Shown piece by piece: positions 1 through 6,975 of a stretch of 64,000 nt of DNA. Within the stretch, counting starts at the first letter, position 1, and each line of letters starts with the position of its first letter. The DNA is taken from positions 1-64,000 of the forward strand of contig CAKJZJ010000009.1 in NCBI GenBank assembly GCA_918292005.1. Reading direction: 5' to 3'. A model generated the notes under the pieces. It was not told where the DNA came from and did not search any database. It saw only the letters and a list, made by a program, of their open reading frames with translations. The stretch is from Clostridiales bacterium (GTDB lineage: Bacteria > Bacillota > Clostridia > Christensenellales > UBA1242). Both the position numbers and the translations under genes were made by a program.

Positions 1-135
1 TGTTTTAGGATAAATTAATTCGAAAATCTTATTTTATGGCTTAAATCTAAGTTTTAAAGGTACTACAATACCAAAACAATGTAACATAAAAAATACGAAA
101 CACTTATTAGTTAAATGTTTCGTATGAGTCTCTCT
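1..135. other. Gene-free AT-rich edge
   Basis: I see no credible gene in the first 135 bases. The stretch is AT-rich and its only clear structure is a hairpin terminator at 87-125. Short open frames here have no ribosome site and lie across RNA structures, so I do not call them. Confidence 0.6.
87..125 (-). terminator. Rho-independent terminator (minus)
   Basis: ATACGAAACA (93-102) and TGTTTCGTAT (116-125) form a perfect 10-bp stem. Read on the minus strand it is followed by a run of six T. It lies 165 bases beyond the tRNA-Ser 3' end, so it could be a backup terminator for that transcript. Confidence 0.7.
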
Positions 136-152
136 TGGCGGTGTCGGAGAGA
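136..152 (-). pseudogene. Stray copy of tRNA-Ser 3' end
   Basis: These 17 bases are identical to bases 290-306, the CCA end, acceptor strand and first T-stem bases of the intact tRNA-Ser. The similarity stops abruptly inside the T arm, so no complete tRNA is present. A short direct repeat of a tRNA 3' end lying downstream of the gene is the usual scar of a tRNA-targeting integrative element. A simple local duplication is also possible. Confidence 0.6.
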
Positions 153-158
153 ATAGTC

Positions 159-244
159 TATACGAGTGGAACGAGTATATTTCTGCATGGCACATGCAGA
201 ATACAGTTCGAATGCATGGAACACCATGCACATGCGTAGCATGT
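159..244. repeat. Row of four short perfect hairpins
   Basis: Four small inverted repeats follow each other: TATAC/GTATA (159-179), TTCTGCAT/ATGCAGAA (181-201), TGCATGG/CCATGCA (213-230) and ACATGC/GCATGT (230-244). Loops are 3 to 11 nt. The row lies between the stray tRNA fragment and the tRNA-Ser terminator. No gene or known RNA family is recognised. Confidence 0.5.
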
Positions 245-262
245 ACTCTCCAACAAACAAAT

Positions 263-288
263 AAAAAGCCCTTACAAAAGGGCTTTTT
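263..288 (-). terminator. Terminator of tRNA-Ser
   Basis: AAAAAGCCC (263-271) pairs with GGGCTTTTT (280-288) across an 8-nt loop. The hairpin begins two bases after the CCA end of the minus-strand tRNA-Ser. It has T runs on both strands and could work in both directions. Confidence 0.85.
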
Positions 289-289
289 T

Positions 290-380
290 TGGCGGTGTCG
301 GAGAGATTCGAACTCTCGTGCCGATTACTCGACAAACGCATTTCGAGTGCGTCCCGGTACGACCACTTCGGTACGACACC
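290..380 (-). tRNA. tRNA-Ser(CGA)
   Basis: The minus strand folds into a class II tRNA of 91 nt with an encoded CCA end. The 5' acceptor GGTGTCG pairs with CGACACC, the discriminator is G, and a long variable arm is present. The anticodon stem ACGCA/TGCGT closes the loop CTCGAAA, giving anticodon CGA (Ser, codon TCG). A hairpin terminator follows at once, and 17 bases of its 3' end recur at 136-152. Confidence 0.95.
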
Positions 381-444
381 ATATAGGTATGTCCAAAAAC
401 ATACCTAGTGTAGCAAATTAAAAATCAAATGTAAAGGCTAAACA

Positions 445-1587
445 CTATCTATCTCTAGAAGCAGAATAATTATCCTCTAGATTGTACTCCCTACGCATAA
501 GTTCTTGTGGATATCTCTGTTCTTTTAGAGTGCCTTCTTTGTAAAATTTATTGGCACCACCACCACCATGATAGTAGGAGCATGCAGAAAACCATTTAGC
601 TAGGTCAAAATTCGCTGGATCGAAAATATCTACAGACTTGGCTAGATAATTGGTAGAATTAATAGTATATACGAGTGCTGTAAATTTCAATGCTTCTAGT
701 GGGTCTATAAGAGATTCTGGAGTGAAATGATAGCCATATCTACCGAAATTATTATTGACAGTATCCATGGTAGGTCTCGTGCCCTGAGTCATTCCGAATG
801 CAATATCTCCATTGTGCAATATTTCGCCATCAGCAGTTTTTATCCTAAAATCACTCTCTTTGCTAGCAGTGGCTGCGAGTAATGTCTCGTCTATAAAGCC
901 TGCTTCTAAAGTTTTGAGATAAGTACTCTCTGGATTTTGTGCTCTAATATTGGTTTTCAATTCTTCGAGTGCCTGACCAGCCAAATATACTACATAGTCT
1001 TCATCGCAAATGTAATACTCTTGACCACCCCACATTTTTAGGTGAATGTGATCATCGGGATTAGCATATTTATTGATAGTAGGCTCGGGTGTTGGCTCGG
1101 CAGTAGTGACTGGAGTACTCTCCCCAGCATTATTTAGCATAGTCTCTAGTGCTTGCTGTGCAGTCTCTGTGCCTGGTAGCATTTTGCCCGATATAGATGC
1201 ACCAGCCTTACCACCAGTAGTAGGTGCAGGAGTAGGCTTAGCACCACCCTTACCTGCAATAGCAGCTACCAAAACAGTACATAAAAGCAATAAAGCAGAA
1301 ACGATAATAGTAGTCCTAGATGGCTTTTTATACTTTTTCTTACTTTTTAATACACTACGATCTGATGGTCTCCTAATAGGAGCATTGTGTGGCACATAAT
1401 CTACTCTAGTCTCAGGACGCCCAGTTGCTCCACTACTTTTATCTGGTGGAGTAGGTCTCGGACTGCTAGGGCGAGAAGAATTGAATTCAAACTTGGACAG
1501 ATCTGTTTTATTTGGATTTTGAGTCTTTACTACTTTCGCATGATTATTAACCATGTCTATGATTATATCAAAATCATTATCTGGCAT
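445..1587 (-). CDS. Membrane-anchored lytic-transglycosylase-like protein
   Basis: A 380-residue protein with a basic, Pro/Ser-rich cytoplasmic N-terminus (about 1-91), one membrane helix (about 92-112) and a Thr/Pro-rich linker. The extracellular C-terminal domain (about 195-360) resembles the SLT/lysozyme fold: a candidate catalytic Glu in ASKESDF (E244), then AFGMTQ, then SYYHGGGG where lytic transglycosylases have AYNAG. If correct it would cut peptidoglycan glycan strands outside the membrane. The start ATG has a good AGGAGTGAT ribosome site. It follows rsmI by 10 bp on the same strand and may be the last gene of the holB operon. The long cytoplasmic tail is unusual for a transglycosylase. 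The family is assigned from motif resemblance only. Confidence 0.5.
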   Translation of the reverse strand: MPDNDFDIIIDMVNNHAKVVKTQNPNKTDLSKFEFNSSRPSSPRPTPPDKSSGATGRPETRVDYVPHNAPIRRPSDRSVLKSKKKYKKPSRTTIIVSALLLLCTVLVAAIAGKGGAKPTPAPTTGGKAGASISGKMLPGTETAQQALETMLNNAGESTPVTTAEPTPEPTINKYANPDDHIHLKMWGGQEYYICDEDYVVYLAGQALEELKTNIRAQNPESTYLKTLEAGFIDETLLAATASKESDFRIKTADGEILHNGDIAFGMTQGTRPTMDTVNNNFGRYGYHFTPESLIDPLEALKFTALVYTINSTNYLAKSVDIFDPANFDLAKWFSACSYYHGGGGANKFYKEGTLKEQRYPQELMRREYNLEDNYSASRDR

Positions 1588-1596
1588 ATATCACTC

Positions 1597-2385
1597 CTAA
1601 TTATTATTTAATCTTTTGTACAAATCAGATTTTTTGGTGCCGGTGAGTTTGGCTATAACTTTGCTAGCATCGGTCTTAGTAAGTCCCATATCTAGTAGAG
1701 TCTGCATATTTTTATCTACATCAATGGTTTGCTCTAGTGGTGTACCTTTTTTCACCAAAACAACAAATTCGCCCTTTAAGGTACCTGTATAGCCGGTAGA
1801 GAGTGTATCAAAATGAATATCTTCAAATTTTTTGCTAATCTCACGCACCACACAAATCTCTCTATCTCCTAGCACCTGATACATTCTGCTCAGGTCAGAA
1901 GAAATAGAGTGTGGCGAACAATAGAAAATAAGTGTGCTATCTATGTGTGCATATTTCTCAAGTATAGCCACAGCCTTATTGTCTTCGGGTAGAAAACCAA
2001 TAAAAGTAAATGGTGTCTCATATCCAGACAAAACGAATGCATTGATAAGTGCCGAAGGTCCAGATACGACTGTGTATTCCACACCAGCCTGTATAGCAGC
2101 TCGTACAAGTATTGCTCCCGGATCGGATATACCTGGCATGCCAGCATCTGATATGACAGCCACATTTTTACCATTCTGCAAATCTCTGATAATATCTGCA
2201 GATGCTTTGGTTTCATTGAATTTATGATAAGCAACTAGGGGCTTACGAATATCATAAGCATCAAGCAAAACTCTGCTAGTCCTAGTGTCTTCGCAGGCAA
2301 TATAGTCTACACTGCCCAGTACTTCTACAGCCCTATGAGTAATCTCTTTTAGATTGCCTATAGGTGTCGCAACTAAATACAACAT
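1597..2385 (-). CDS. rsmI: 16S rRNA (cytidine-1402-2'-O)-methyltransferase
   Basis: RsmI uses S-adenosylmethionine to methylate the 2'-OH of C1402 in the decoding centre of 16S rRNA. The 262-residue protein opens with LYLVATPIGNLKEIT and continues with the EDTRTS signature of the tetrapyrrole-methylase fold; later come AVISDAGMPGISDPG and a GPSA loop. The length is typical. It starts 3 bp after the stop of the tRNA methyltransferase gene and has no clear ribosome site, so translation is probably coupled. The order holB-ricT-methyltransferase-rsmI matches B. subtilis, where yabA and yazA also lie between; both are missing here. Confidence 0.95.
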   Translation of the reverse strand: MLYLVATPIGNLKEITHRAVEVLGSVDYIACEDTRTSRVLLDAYDIRKPLVAYHKFNETKASADIIRDLQNGKNVAVISDAGMPGISDPGAILVRAAIQAGVEYTVVSGPSALINAFVLSGYETPFTFIGFLPEDNKAVAILEKYAHIDSTLIFYCSPHSISSDLSRMYQVLGDREICVVREISKKFEDIHFDTLSTGYTGTLKGEFVVLVKKGTPLEQTIDVDKNMQTLLDMGLTKTDASKVIAKLTGTKKSDLYKRLNNN

Positions 2386-2388
2386 ACA

Positions 2389-3051
2389 TCATCGCAGAAT
2401 CTTTATTCCGCACTTTCCCCCTTTTCTACATTTCAGCATTACCACATTTGCACCACTATTACTTGACAATATCTTCATCTCTTTTGGCTCTAAACCATAC
2501 TTTCTTGACAGAAACATAATGTCTACCAATCTTTCTTCTTTATTGCAAATGTACATATCTCCACCGAATTTTAATAGTCTAGCACTCTCGGATATGATAT
2601 CTTCGAGAGTGACTGCAATCTCGTGTCTAGCGATAGATATGGATTCTTTTGCATTATACAGAGTGGTCGTACCGGACTTTTTATAAGGTGGATTGCACAC
2701 TACTGTATCGAATACTCCTTCGCCAATAGTTTTATAAATATTCTGCAGTGGTGCATTGACTACATGAAAATTTTTAAGATGATTATACTCTATAGATCTA
2801 CTAGACATATCTGCTAGGTGTTTTTGTAATTCTACTAGATACACATCTTTAATTTTATTTTTAGCATTCATGAGAATTCCAATAACACCACTACCACTAC
2901 ACAGATCCACTAGTCTACCACCACTCTTACATTTAGCAAAATTGGCTAGTGCCACGGCATCAGAAGTAAAGCAATATTCACTAGGATCCTGTATGATATA
3001 TAGACCACCTATCTGCAGATCGTCCAATCTCTCATTATCTTTTAGTTCCAT
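2389..3051 (-). CDS. tRNA1(Val) A37 N6-methyltransferase family protein
   Basis: A 220-residue class I SAM-dependent methyltransferase of the YfiC/YabB (COG4123) family. Motif I is VDLCSGSGVIGI (about residues 47-58), and the adenine-N6 catalytic motif IV is NPPY in VCNPPYKKSG (about residues 119-128). Family members methylate A37 of tRNA-Val or act on related RNA targets; the exact substrate cannot be read from the sequence. Its ATG overlaps the ricT stop (TAATG), so translation is probably coupled. Its place between ricT and rsmI matches yabB of B. subtilis. Confidence 0.88.
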   Translation of the reverse strand: MELKDNERLDDLQIGGLYIIQDPSEYCFTSDAVALANFAKCKSGGRLVDLCSGSGVIGILMNAKNKIKDVYLVELQKHLADMSSRSIEYNHLKNFHVVNAPLQNIYKTIGEGVFDTVVCNPPYKKSGTTTLYNAKESISIARHEIAVTLEDIISESARLLKFGGDMYICNKEERLVDIMFLSRKYGLEPKEMKILSSNSGANVVMLKCRKGGKCGIKILR

Positions 3052-4016
3052 TATTTATTCTCTTTTGGTTTGCCTTTGTTTTTATTGAATTTTTTAAATT
3101 TCTTTTTATTTTTATTACCAGCATTATCTGTATTGGTTGGGGTTTTTGCTGCAGAGTCATTATTCTCGGTAGGTTTTTTCTCTACTTCCTTATTAGGTGC
3201 TGGAGCAGGCTTTTTGTCATTAGGTTTGCCGGATATCTGTTCTATATCTGCTAGATCGTATTCACATACTCTGATATCATTATCATTCTCCACCCTAACA
3301 CTTACTTTCTGTTTCAGTAGATTATTATATACGACGACTCCTTCTCCATCCTTGGTCCTAACCCTACTATTGAGTTTAGGCATCTTCACAGATATTTCAG
3401 AATAGAAATCATTCTCGTAGGATAGACAGCACATTAGTCTACCACACAGACCACTGATTTTGGTTGGATTGAGTGATAGTCCCTGAGTCTTGGCCATCTT
3501 GATACTGACTTTATCAAAATCATTCAGATATTCTTTGCAACAACACTCCTTGCCACACATACCAATACCACCTAGTATTTTGGTCTGGTCTCTCACACCA
3601 ATTTGGCGTAATTCTATACGAAGTTTTAATTGCGATGCTAATTCTTTTACCAATTCTCTAAAGTCTACTCTATCTTCACAAATATAATTGATAATAACTT
3701 TGCTACCATCTAAAGTAAAAGACACACTGACTAGTTTCATATCTAGTGAATATTTAGCAATAAGTTCATTGGTAATTTTGATTACTCCCGGCTCTTTTTG
3801 TTTCAGGTCGGCATTGGTTTTTTCGTCAGCAGGTGTGACTAATCTCACTACCCTTTTTACTTCGTCACTTTCTTCTTCTACTGGTCTGCAAGCTATACCT
3901 ATCTCTAGACCACGAATAGTCTCTACGACTACCTTTTCTCCAATTTTTAGATCTATATCACTGTCGCAAGGGAATACCCTGCCACCATCCATAAATTTAA
4001 TTCCTATTTTTTGCAT
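3051..4016 (-). CDS. ricT: PSP1-domain protein RicT (YaaT)
   Basis: RicT is one of the RicA/F/T (YlbF/YmcA/YaaT) proteins, which bind Fe-S clusters and speed RNase Y-dependent mRNA processing. The PSP1 domain occupies the first 270 or so residues. The Cys-rich signature GMCGKECCCKEYL followed by GLCGRLMCCLSYE is intact. The last 50 residues are a low-complexity Lys/Asn/Pro tail of the kind seen in clostridial homologues. It overlaps the 3' end of holB by 13 bp, as expected for the conserved holB-ricT pair. RicA and RicF are not in this window. Confidence 0.93.
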   Translation of the reverse strand: MQKIGIKFMDGGRVFPCDSDIDLKIGEKVVVETIRGLEIGIACRPVEEESDEVKRVVRLVTPADEKTNADLKQKEPGVIKITNELIAKYSLDMKLVSVSFTLDGSKVIINYICEDRVDFRELVKELASQLKLRIELRQIGVRDQTKILGGIGMCGKECCCKEYLNDFDKVSIKMAKTQGLSLNPTKISGLCGRLMCCLSYENDFYSEISVKMPKLNSRVRTKDGEGVVVYNNLLKQKVSVRVENDNDIRVCEYDLADIEQISGKPNDKKPAPAPNKEVEKKPTENNDSAAKTPTNTDNAGNKNKKKFKKFNKNKGKPKENK

Positions 4017-4999
4017 AAGAATTTTACCTCCAAAATATCTAGTAACATTTGATCTATCAGACCAGTCACATTACAATTAAAGTCCATTTTATTAAACATA
4101 CTAGTAATATTTTTAACTATTTTATCTATCATTCTGGCAGAATAAATCTGACTCAATTCTTCTATTTCTTTTTTATGGCTAATAAAATTGATTTCTGCAG
4201 AATTTACAATAGCAATATCTCTCAATACCGACACCATGGTCTCTAGGAAAAATCCAATGTCTTTTTTATAAGATAAAATCTTGCTACTATATTTCAAAAT
4301 ATCTCTACTACTATTGAGTCCCATAAGAACGCCTATCACATCATCTACTATACCACTCACATTGCGATTGTGAGATAATGCCATGGCAGTGGTTAAATTG
4401 CCGTCAGATATACTGGATATGGTCTCTGCATTTACAATGCCATGAGTTTGCAGATAGTCAGATAGGCATTTTTTGCTCAAAGCATGTTCGTGCAAAACTT
4501 TGGCACGACTACGAATGGTCATTAGTACCATATCTTCATTAGAACATGTCAGAATGAATACTACATTCTGTGGTGGTTCTTCTAGTGTTTTCAATAATTT
4601 ATTCTGACCTTGGACAGTACACAAATCAAAGTTTTTTAAGATATATATTTTGTATTTGCTATCCATAGGTCGAATATAACTGTCTACAACAATATTGCTA
4701 ATATCTTCGACAACTAGCGATTTTTCCGTTTTGGGATATATGCTCAAATCAACCATATTGCCATGCAAAATTTTCTGACAAGGCAAACACGTCATACACG
4801 GACTGCCTACACATTCACAACATATATCTTGTGCAAAAAATCCAGCGTAAGCATCTAGTAATATGCTATCTGCACTAGACAAAATATATGCATGATTAAT
4901 CATATCTGCATGTTTGTCTAAAAGTATTTTTTTGTGTATATCCGAATTTCTATATAAATCAATTAGTTCCACACATGTATTGTACCACACTTTCGCCAT
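4004..4999 (-). CDS. holB: DNA polymerase III delta' subunit
   Basis: Delta' is a clamp-loader subunit that helps put the sliding clamp on DNA. The zinc module is clear (CCECVGSPCMTCLPC), followed by the sensor-like stretch TLEEPPQNVVFIL and the SRAKV region. The P-loop is degenerate (SSADSILLD), as is normal for delta'. The drawn start is the only upstream ATG, but it has no ribosome site. Homology to the family begins only near residue 10. A good promoter (TTGAGT, 17 bp, TACAAT) overlaps the first codons, so translation may really begin at GTG 4972. It heads the holB-ricT-methyltransferase-rsmI operon, diverging from veg. Confidence 0.9.
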   Translation of the reverse strand: MAKVWYNTCVELIDLYRNSDIHKKILLDKHADMINHAYILSSADSILLDAYAGFFAQDICCECVGSPCMTCLPCQKILHGNMVDLSIYPKTEKSLVVEDISNIVVDSYIRPMDSKYKIYILKNFDLCTVQGQNKLLKTLEEPPQNVVFILTCSNEDMVLMTIRSRAKVLHEHALSKKCLSDYLQTHGIVNAETISSISDGNLTTAMALSHNRNVSGIVDDVIGVLMGLNSSRDILKYSSKILSYKKDIGFFLETMVSVLRDIAIVNSAEINFISHKKEIEELSQIYSARMIDKIVKNITSMFNKMDFNCNVTGLIDQMLLDILEVKFLCKK

Positions 5000-5007
5000 T
5001 TACTCAA
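4979..5007 (-). promoter_or_regulatory. Promoter inside the drawn holB 5' end
   Basis: On the minus strand TTGAGT (5007-5002) and TACAAT (4984-4979) are separated by 17 bp. The -10 box lies inside the drawn first codons of holB and ends 6 nt before the in-frame GTG at 4972. This suggests the mRNA starts at or near that GTG. It is read by eye, without transcript data. Confidence 0.45.
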
Positions 5008-5076
5008 GTCAATTATTATGTATTTTAGGCGAATAATAGGCACAAATCTGCACAAAATAGCAAAAAGGAGAAATGT

Positions 5077-5316
5077 ATGAAAAGCCTAAAAACAATAAAT
5101 GATGTTCGTGAAAAACTACAATCTCTACAAGGTCAAAATATTGCACTAAAAGTAAACAAAGGTAGAAACAAGATTGTAAGTCTAACAGCTATTATTGACA
5201 GAGTATATCCTAGTATGTTTGTAATATCTCCCACATGTGCCGTTGATCTAGATAGAAAAAGTTACTCTTTTAGTGATGTGCTATGTGGAGACGTATGCCT
5301 TTTAGACGAGCAATAA
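5077..5316 (+). CDS. veg: Veg family protein
   Basis: A 79-residue protein of the Veg family (DUF1021), highly expressed in B. subtilis, where it stimulates biofilm formation by inducing matrix genes. The family pattern is clear: an N-terminal helix (LKTINDVREKLQ), then GQNIALKVNKGRNK, then an SH3-like strand set with YPSMFVI and SYSFSDVL. The ribosome site AAAAGGAG is strong. It diverges from holB and ends in a terminator shared with the convergent ASCH gene. In B. subtilis veg also lies close to the metS-tatD-ksgA region. Confidence 0.93.
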   Translation: MKSLKTINDVREKLQSLQGQNIALKVNKGRNKIVSLTAIIDRVYPSMFVISPTCAVDLDRKSYSFSDVLCGDVCLLDEQ

Positions 5317-5344
5317 AAAAAGTTGGAGAATATCCAACTTTTTT
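5315..5344. terminator. Bidirectional terminator between veg and ASCH gene
   Basis: AAAAAAGTTGGA pairs with TCCAACTTTTTT. T runs on both strands let it serve veg (plus) and the convergent gene at 5343-5684 (minus), whose stop codon lies inside it. Confidence 0.88.
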
Positions 5345-5684
5345 ATTGTATCAATTTGATTTTAAAGGCTACAACACCGTATTTTTCTTCATCTTCTTTA
5401 CTGTAAATTTTGTGATAAACTCTAACCACCTGATCAATATTTTTATCTGGGAAGCCTAGGCTTTTGAGCGACAGCATCTCTGCCATTTTGTAGAAAGAAT
5501 TGAATCTCTTTACTTCTTCCACAGTAACGATAACACCTTCAAAAAGGTCGGGCTCTTTTTTGAAAATTATTCTATCGCCGACACTTATTTTTTGACGTTT
5601 TTCATCATTCAATCTTACTTCATACTCTTTTTTACCAGATTTGATTAATTCAAAAAATTCTGGTTTTAGTTTCATTATAAACAT
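5343..5684 (-). CDS. ASCH-domain protein
   Basis: A 113-residue protein with the ASCH fold, a PUA-like beta-barrel thought to bind RNA. The family opening MKLKPEFFELIKSGKKEYEV matches the usual pattern of a short helix followed by K-G-x-K-x-x-E-x-R (R in VRLND), and a GDRIIF strand follows. I start at ATG 5684 because GGGG lies 6 nt upstream; MKLK at 5675 is the other choice. Molecular substrates are unknown. It stands alone between convergent veg and spmB. Confidence 0.8.
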   Translation of the reverse strand: MFIMKLKPEFFELIKSGKKEYEVRLNDEKRQKISVGDRIIFKKEPDLFEGVIVTVEEVKRFNSFYKMAEMLSLKSLGFPDKNIDQVVRVYHKIYSKEDEEKYGVVAFKIKLIQ

Positions 5685-5750
5685 AATTAACCCCAAAAAT
5701 TTGCTTTATAACCATATTATATTAATTTTTAGGTGCTTTGGCAAATAAAA

Positions 5751-6257
5751 TTATATGAGTCGACATATCCATGCACTCACTATGGCACCAATAAAATTGG
5801 CAAGCATTCCCACTGGTATGGCATATCTAAACTTAATTACTTTGGTCTTGCTAAAATACACTGCCGTTACGTAAAAAATGGCTTCGCTACAGCCCACAAT
5901 GCAACAACCGGCACGTGCCAAATAACTATCTGGACCATAGGTGGTAAATATATTCTCTAGTAAAGCTAATGAGCCACAGCCTGTGAAATTCTTCAGAATA
6001 ACTATCTCGGATAATTGTCTAGGAATACCGAAAAATTCAAATACTGGAGCCACCAAATCGGAGAAAATAATAGACAAGCCACTTACATTAAAAATTTCGA
6101 CTGCGACGAAAATAGTGGCAATATATGGAAATGATGTAAGAACCAGATCAAAAGAAGATTTCGCCCCAACAACGAAACTATTGTATGAATTGTTTTTCCT
6201 AATAATTCCATATAAAAGTAGGCCTATTATTAAGATAGGCATTATGTAATTACTCAT
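5751..6257 (-). CDS. spmB: Spore maturation protein B
   Basis: A 168-residue membrane protein of the nucleoside-recognition/Gate family. SpmB and SpmA are needed for normal dehydration of the spore core in B. subtilis. Several hydrophobic helices and the conserved NFTGCGSLALLENIFTTYGP stretch are present. The C-terminal segment about GCSEAIFYVTAVYFSKT is typical. Its ATG overlaps the spmA stop by 4 bp (ATGA), so the two are translated together. Presence of the pair implies an endospore-forming ancestry; whether this organism sporulates cannot be told from here. Confidence 0.93.
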   Translation of the reverse strand: MSNYIMPILIIGLLLYGIIRKNNSYNSFVVGAKSSFDLVLTSFPYIATIFVAVEIFNVSGLSIIFSDLVAPVFEFFGIPRQLSEIVILKNFTGCGSLALLENIFTTYGPDSYLARAGCCIVGCSEAIFYVTAVYFSKTKVIKFRYAIPVGMLANFIGAIVSAWICRLI

Positions 6258-6820
6258 GGCTTGTCCTTGAATATTTTGCTAAATAATTTTACTAAAAGTA
6301 CCCCACTCAAAGTACTGGCAACTGTGGCAATAAGTGTAGGAATGATAATGTCTGCAGGAGTAGCACTACCTGCCATGGTACGCAAACCTATAACTGTCGT
6401 GGGTAATAATTGTAGGCTGGTGGAATTCAATATTAGTATCATAATCATAGCAGATGTGGCATACCTGCTACCCCTATCCAGTCCGGCTATTGCATTGATA
6501 CCACTAGGGGTACTAGCATTGCCCATGCCCAGTAGATTGCTGGTAATATTCACAGCGACTTGGTTTTCGGTTTCTTTATCCACCTTACCTAACAATAGTC
6601 TAATCACTGGGCTCAGTAATTTGGCTAGTTTTTTATCCAATTCGGTGTCTTCTACAATTTTTAAAATCCCCAACCACACTGCGTATATTCCCCACAATTT
6701 TAGGCTCAGACTAATTGCTTTGCCGCCACCAGAGAGTAGACTAGACATAGCCAAATCGACATTATTAATCATTAGCAATCCAAACCCCAAAAGAAGCACT
6801 CCAGTCCACACCAAATTCAT
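6254..6820 (-). CDS. spmA: Spore maturation protein A
   Basis: A 188-residue multi-pass membrane protein, partner of SpmB. The family hallmark NLLGMGNASTPSGINAI (about residues 98-114) is intact, followed by MIMILILNSTSLQLLPTTVI. I start at ATG 6820 because GGGTG lies 6 nt upstream; the GTG at 6829 falls inside that ribosome site. It diverges from metG, and the two share about 155 bp of promoter region. No sigma-E type promoter could be recognised with confidence. Confidence 0.93.
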   Translation of the reverse strand: MNLVWTGVLLLGFGLLMINNVDLAMSSLLSGGGKAISLSLKLWGIYAVWLGILKIVEDTELDKKLAKLLSPVIRLLLGKVDKETENQVAVNITSNLLGMGNASTPSGINAIAGLDRGSRYATSAMIMILILNSTSLQLLPTTVIGLRTMAGSATPADIIIPTLIATVASTLSGVLLVKLFSKIFKDKP

Positions 6821-6881
6821 ACTTATCACCCATAAAAGTCAATAAAACTCGCCATATATTTAGCGAAAATTTTATAAACTC

Positions 6882-6910
6882 TTTACAAAAATATATTATT
6901 ATTGTAAAAT
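6882..6910 (+). promoter_or_regulatory. Promoter of metG-tatD-rsmA
   Basis: TTTACA (6882-6887) and TAAAAT (6905-6910) with a 17-bp spacer. The predicted start near 6917 leaves an untranslated leader of about 60 nt, too short for a T-box. Confidence 0.65.
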
Positions 6911-6975
6911 TATATGTATTAGTGACAGCATTTTATAATTAAAATGTAAATTTAAACATATTAGGCGGTAAAAAC

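Noticed and set aside
34..421. Several open frames of 65-76 codons at the window start
   Set aside because: They run across the tRNA-Ser gene, its terminator and the hairpin cluster, and have no ribosome sites.
3070..4080. Long plus-strand frames opposite ricT and holB
   Set aside because: They are shadow frames of well-supported minus-strand genes and match no family.
6830..6975. T-box riboswitch ahead of metG
   Set aside because: The predicted leader is only about 60 nt and has no T-box consensus or terminator/antiterminator pair.
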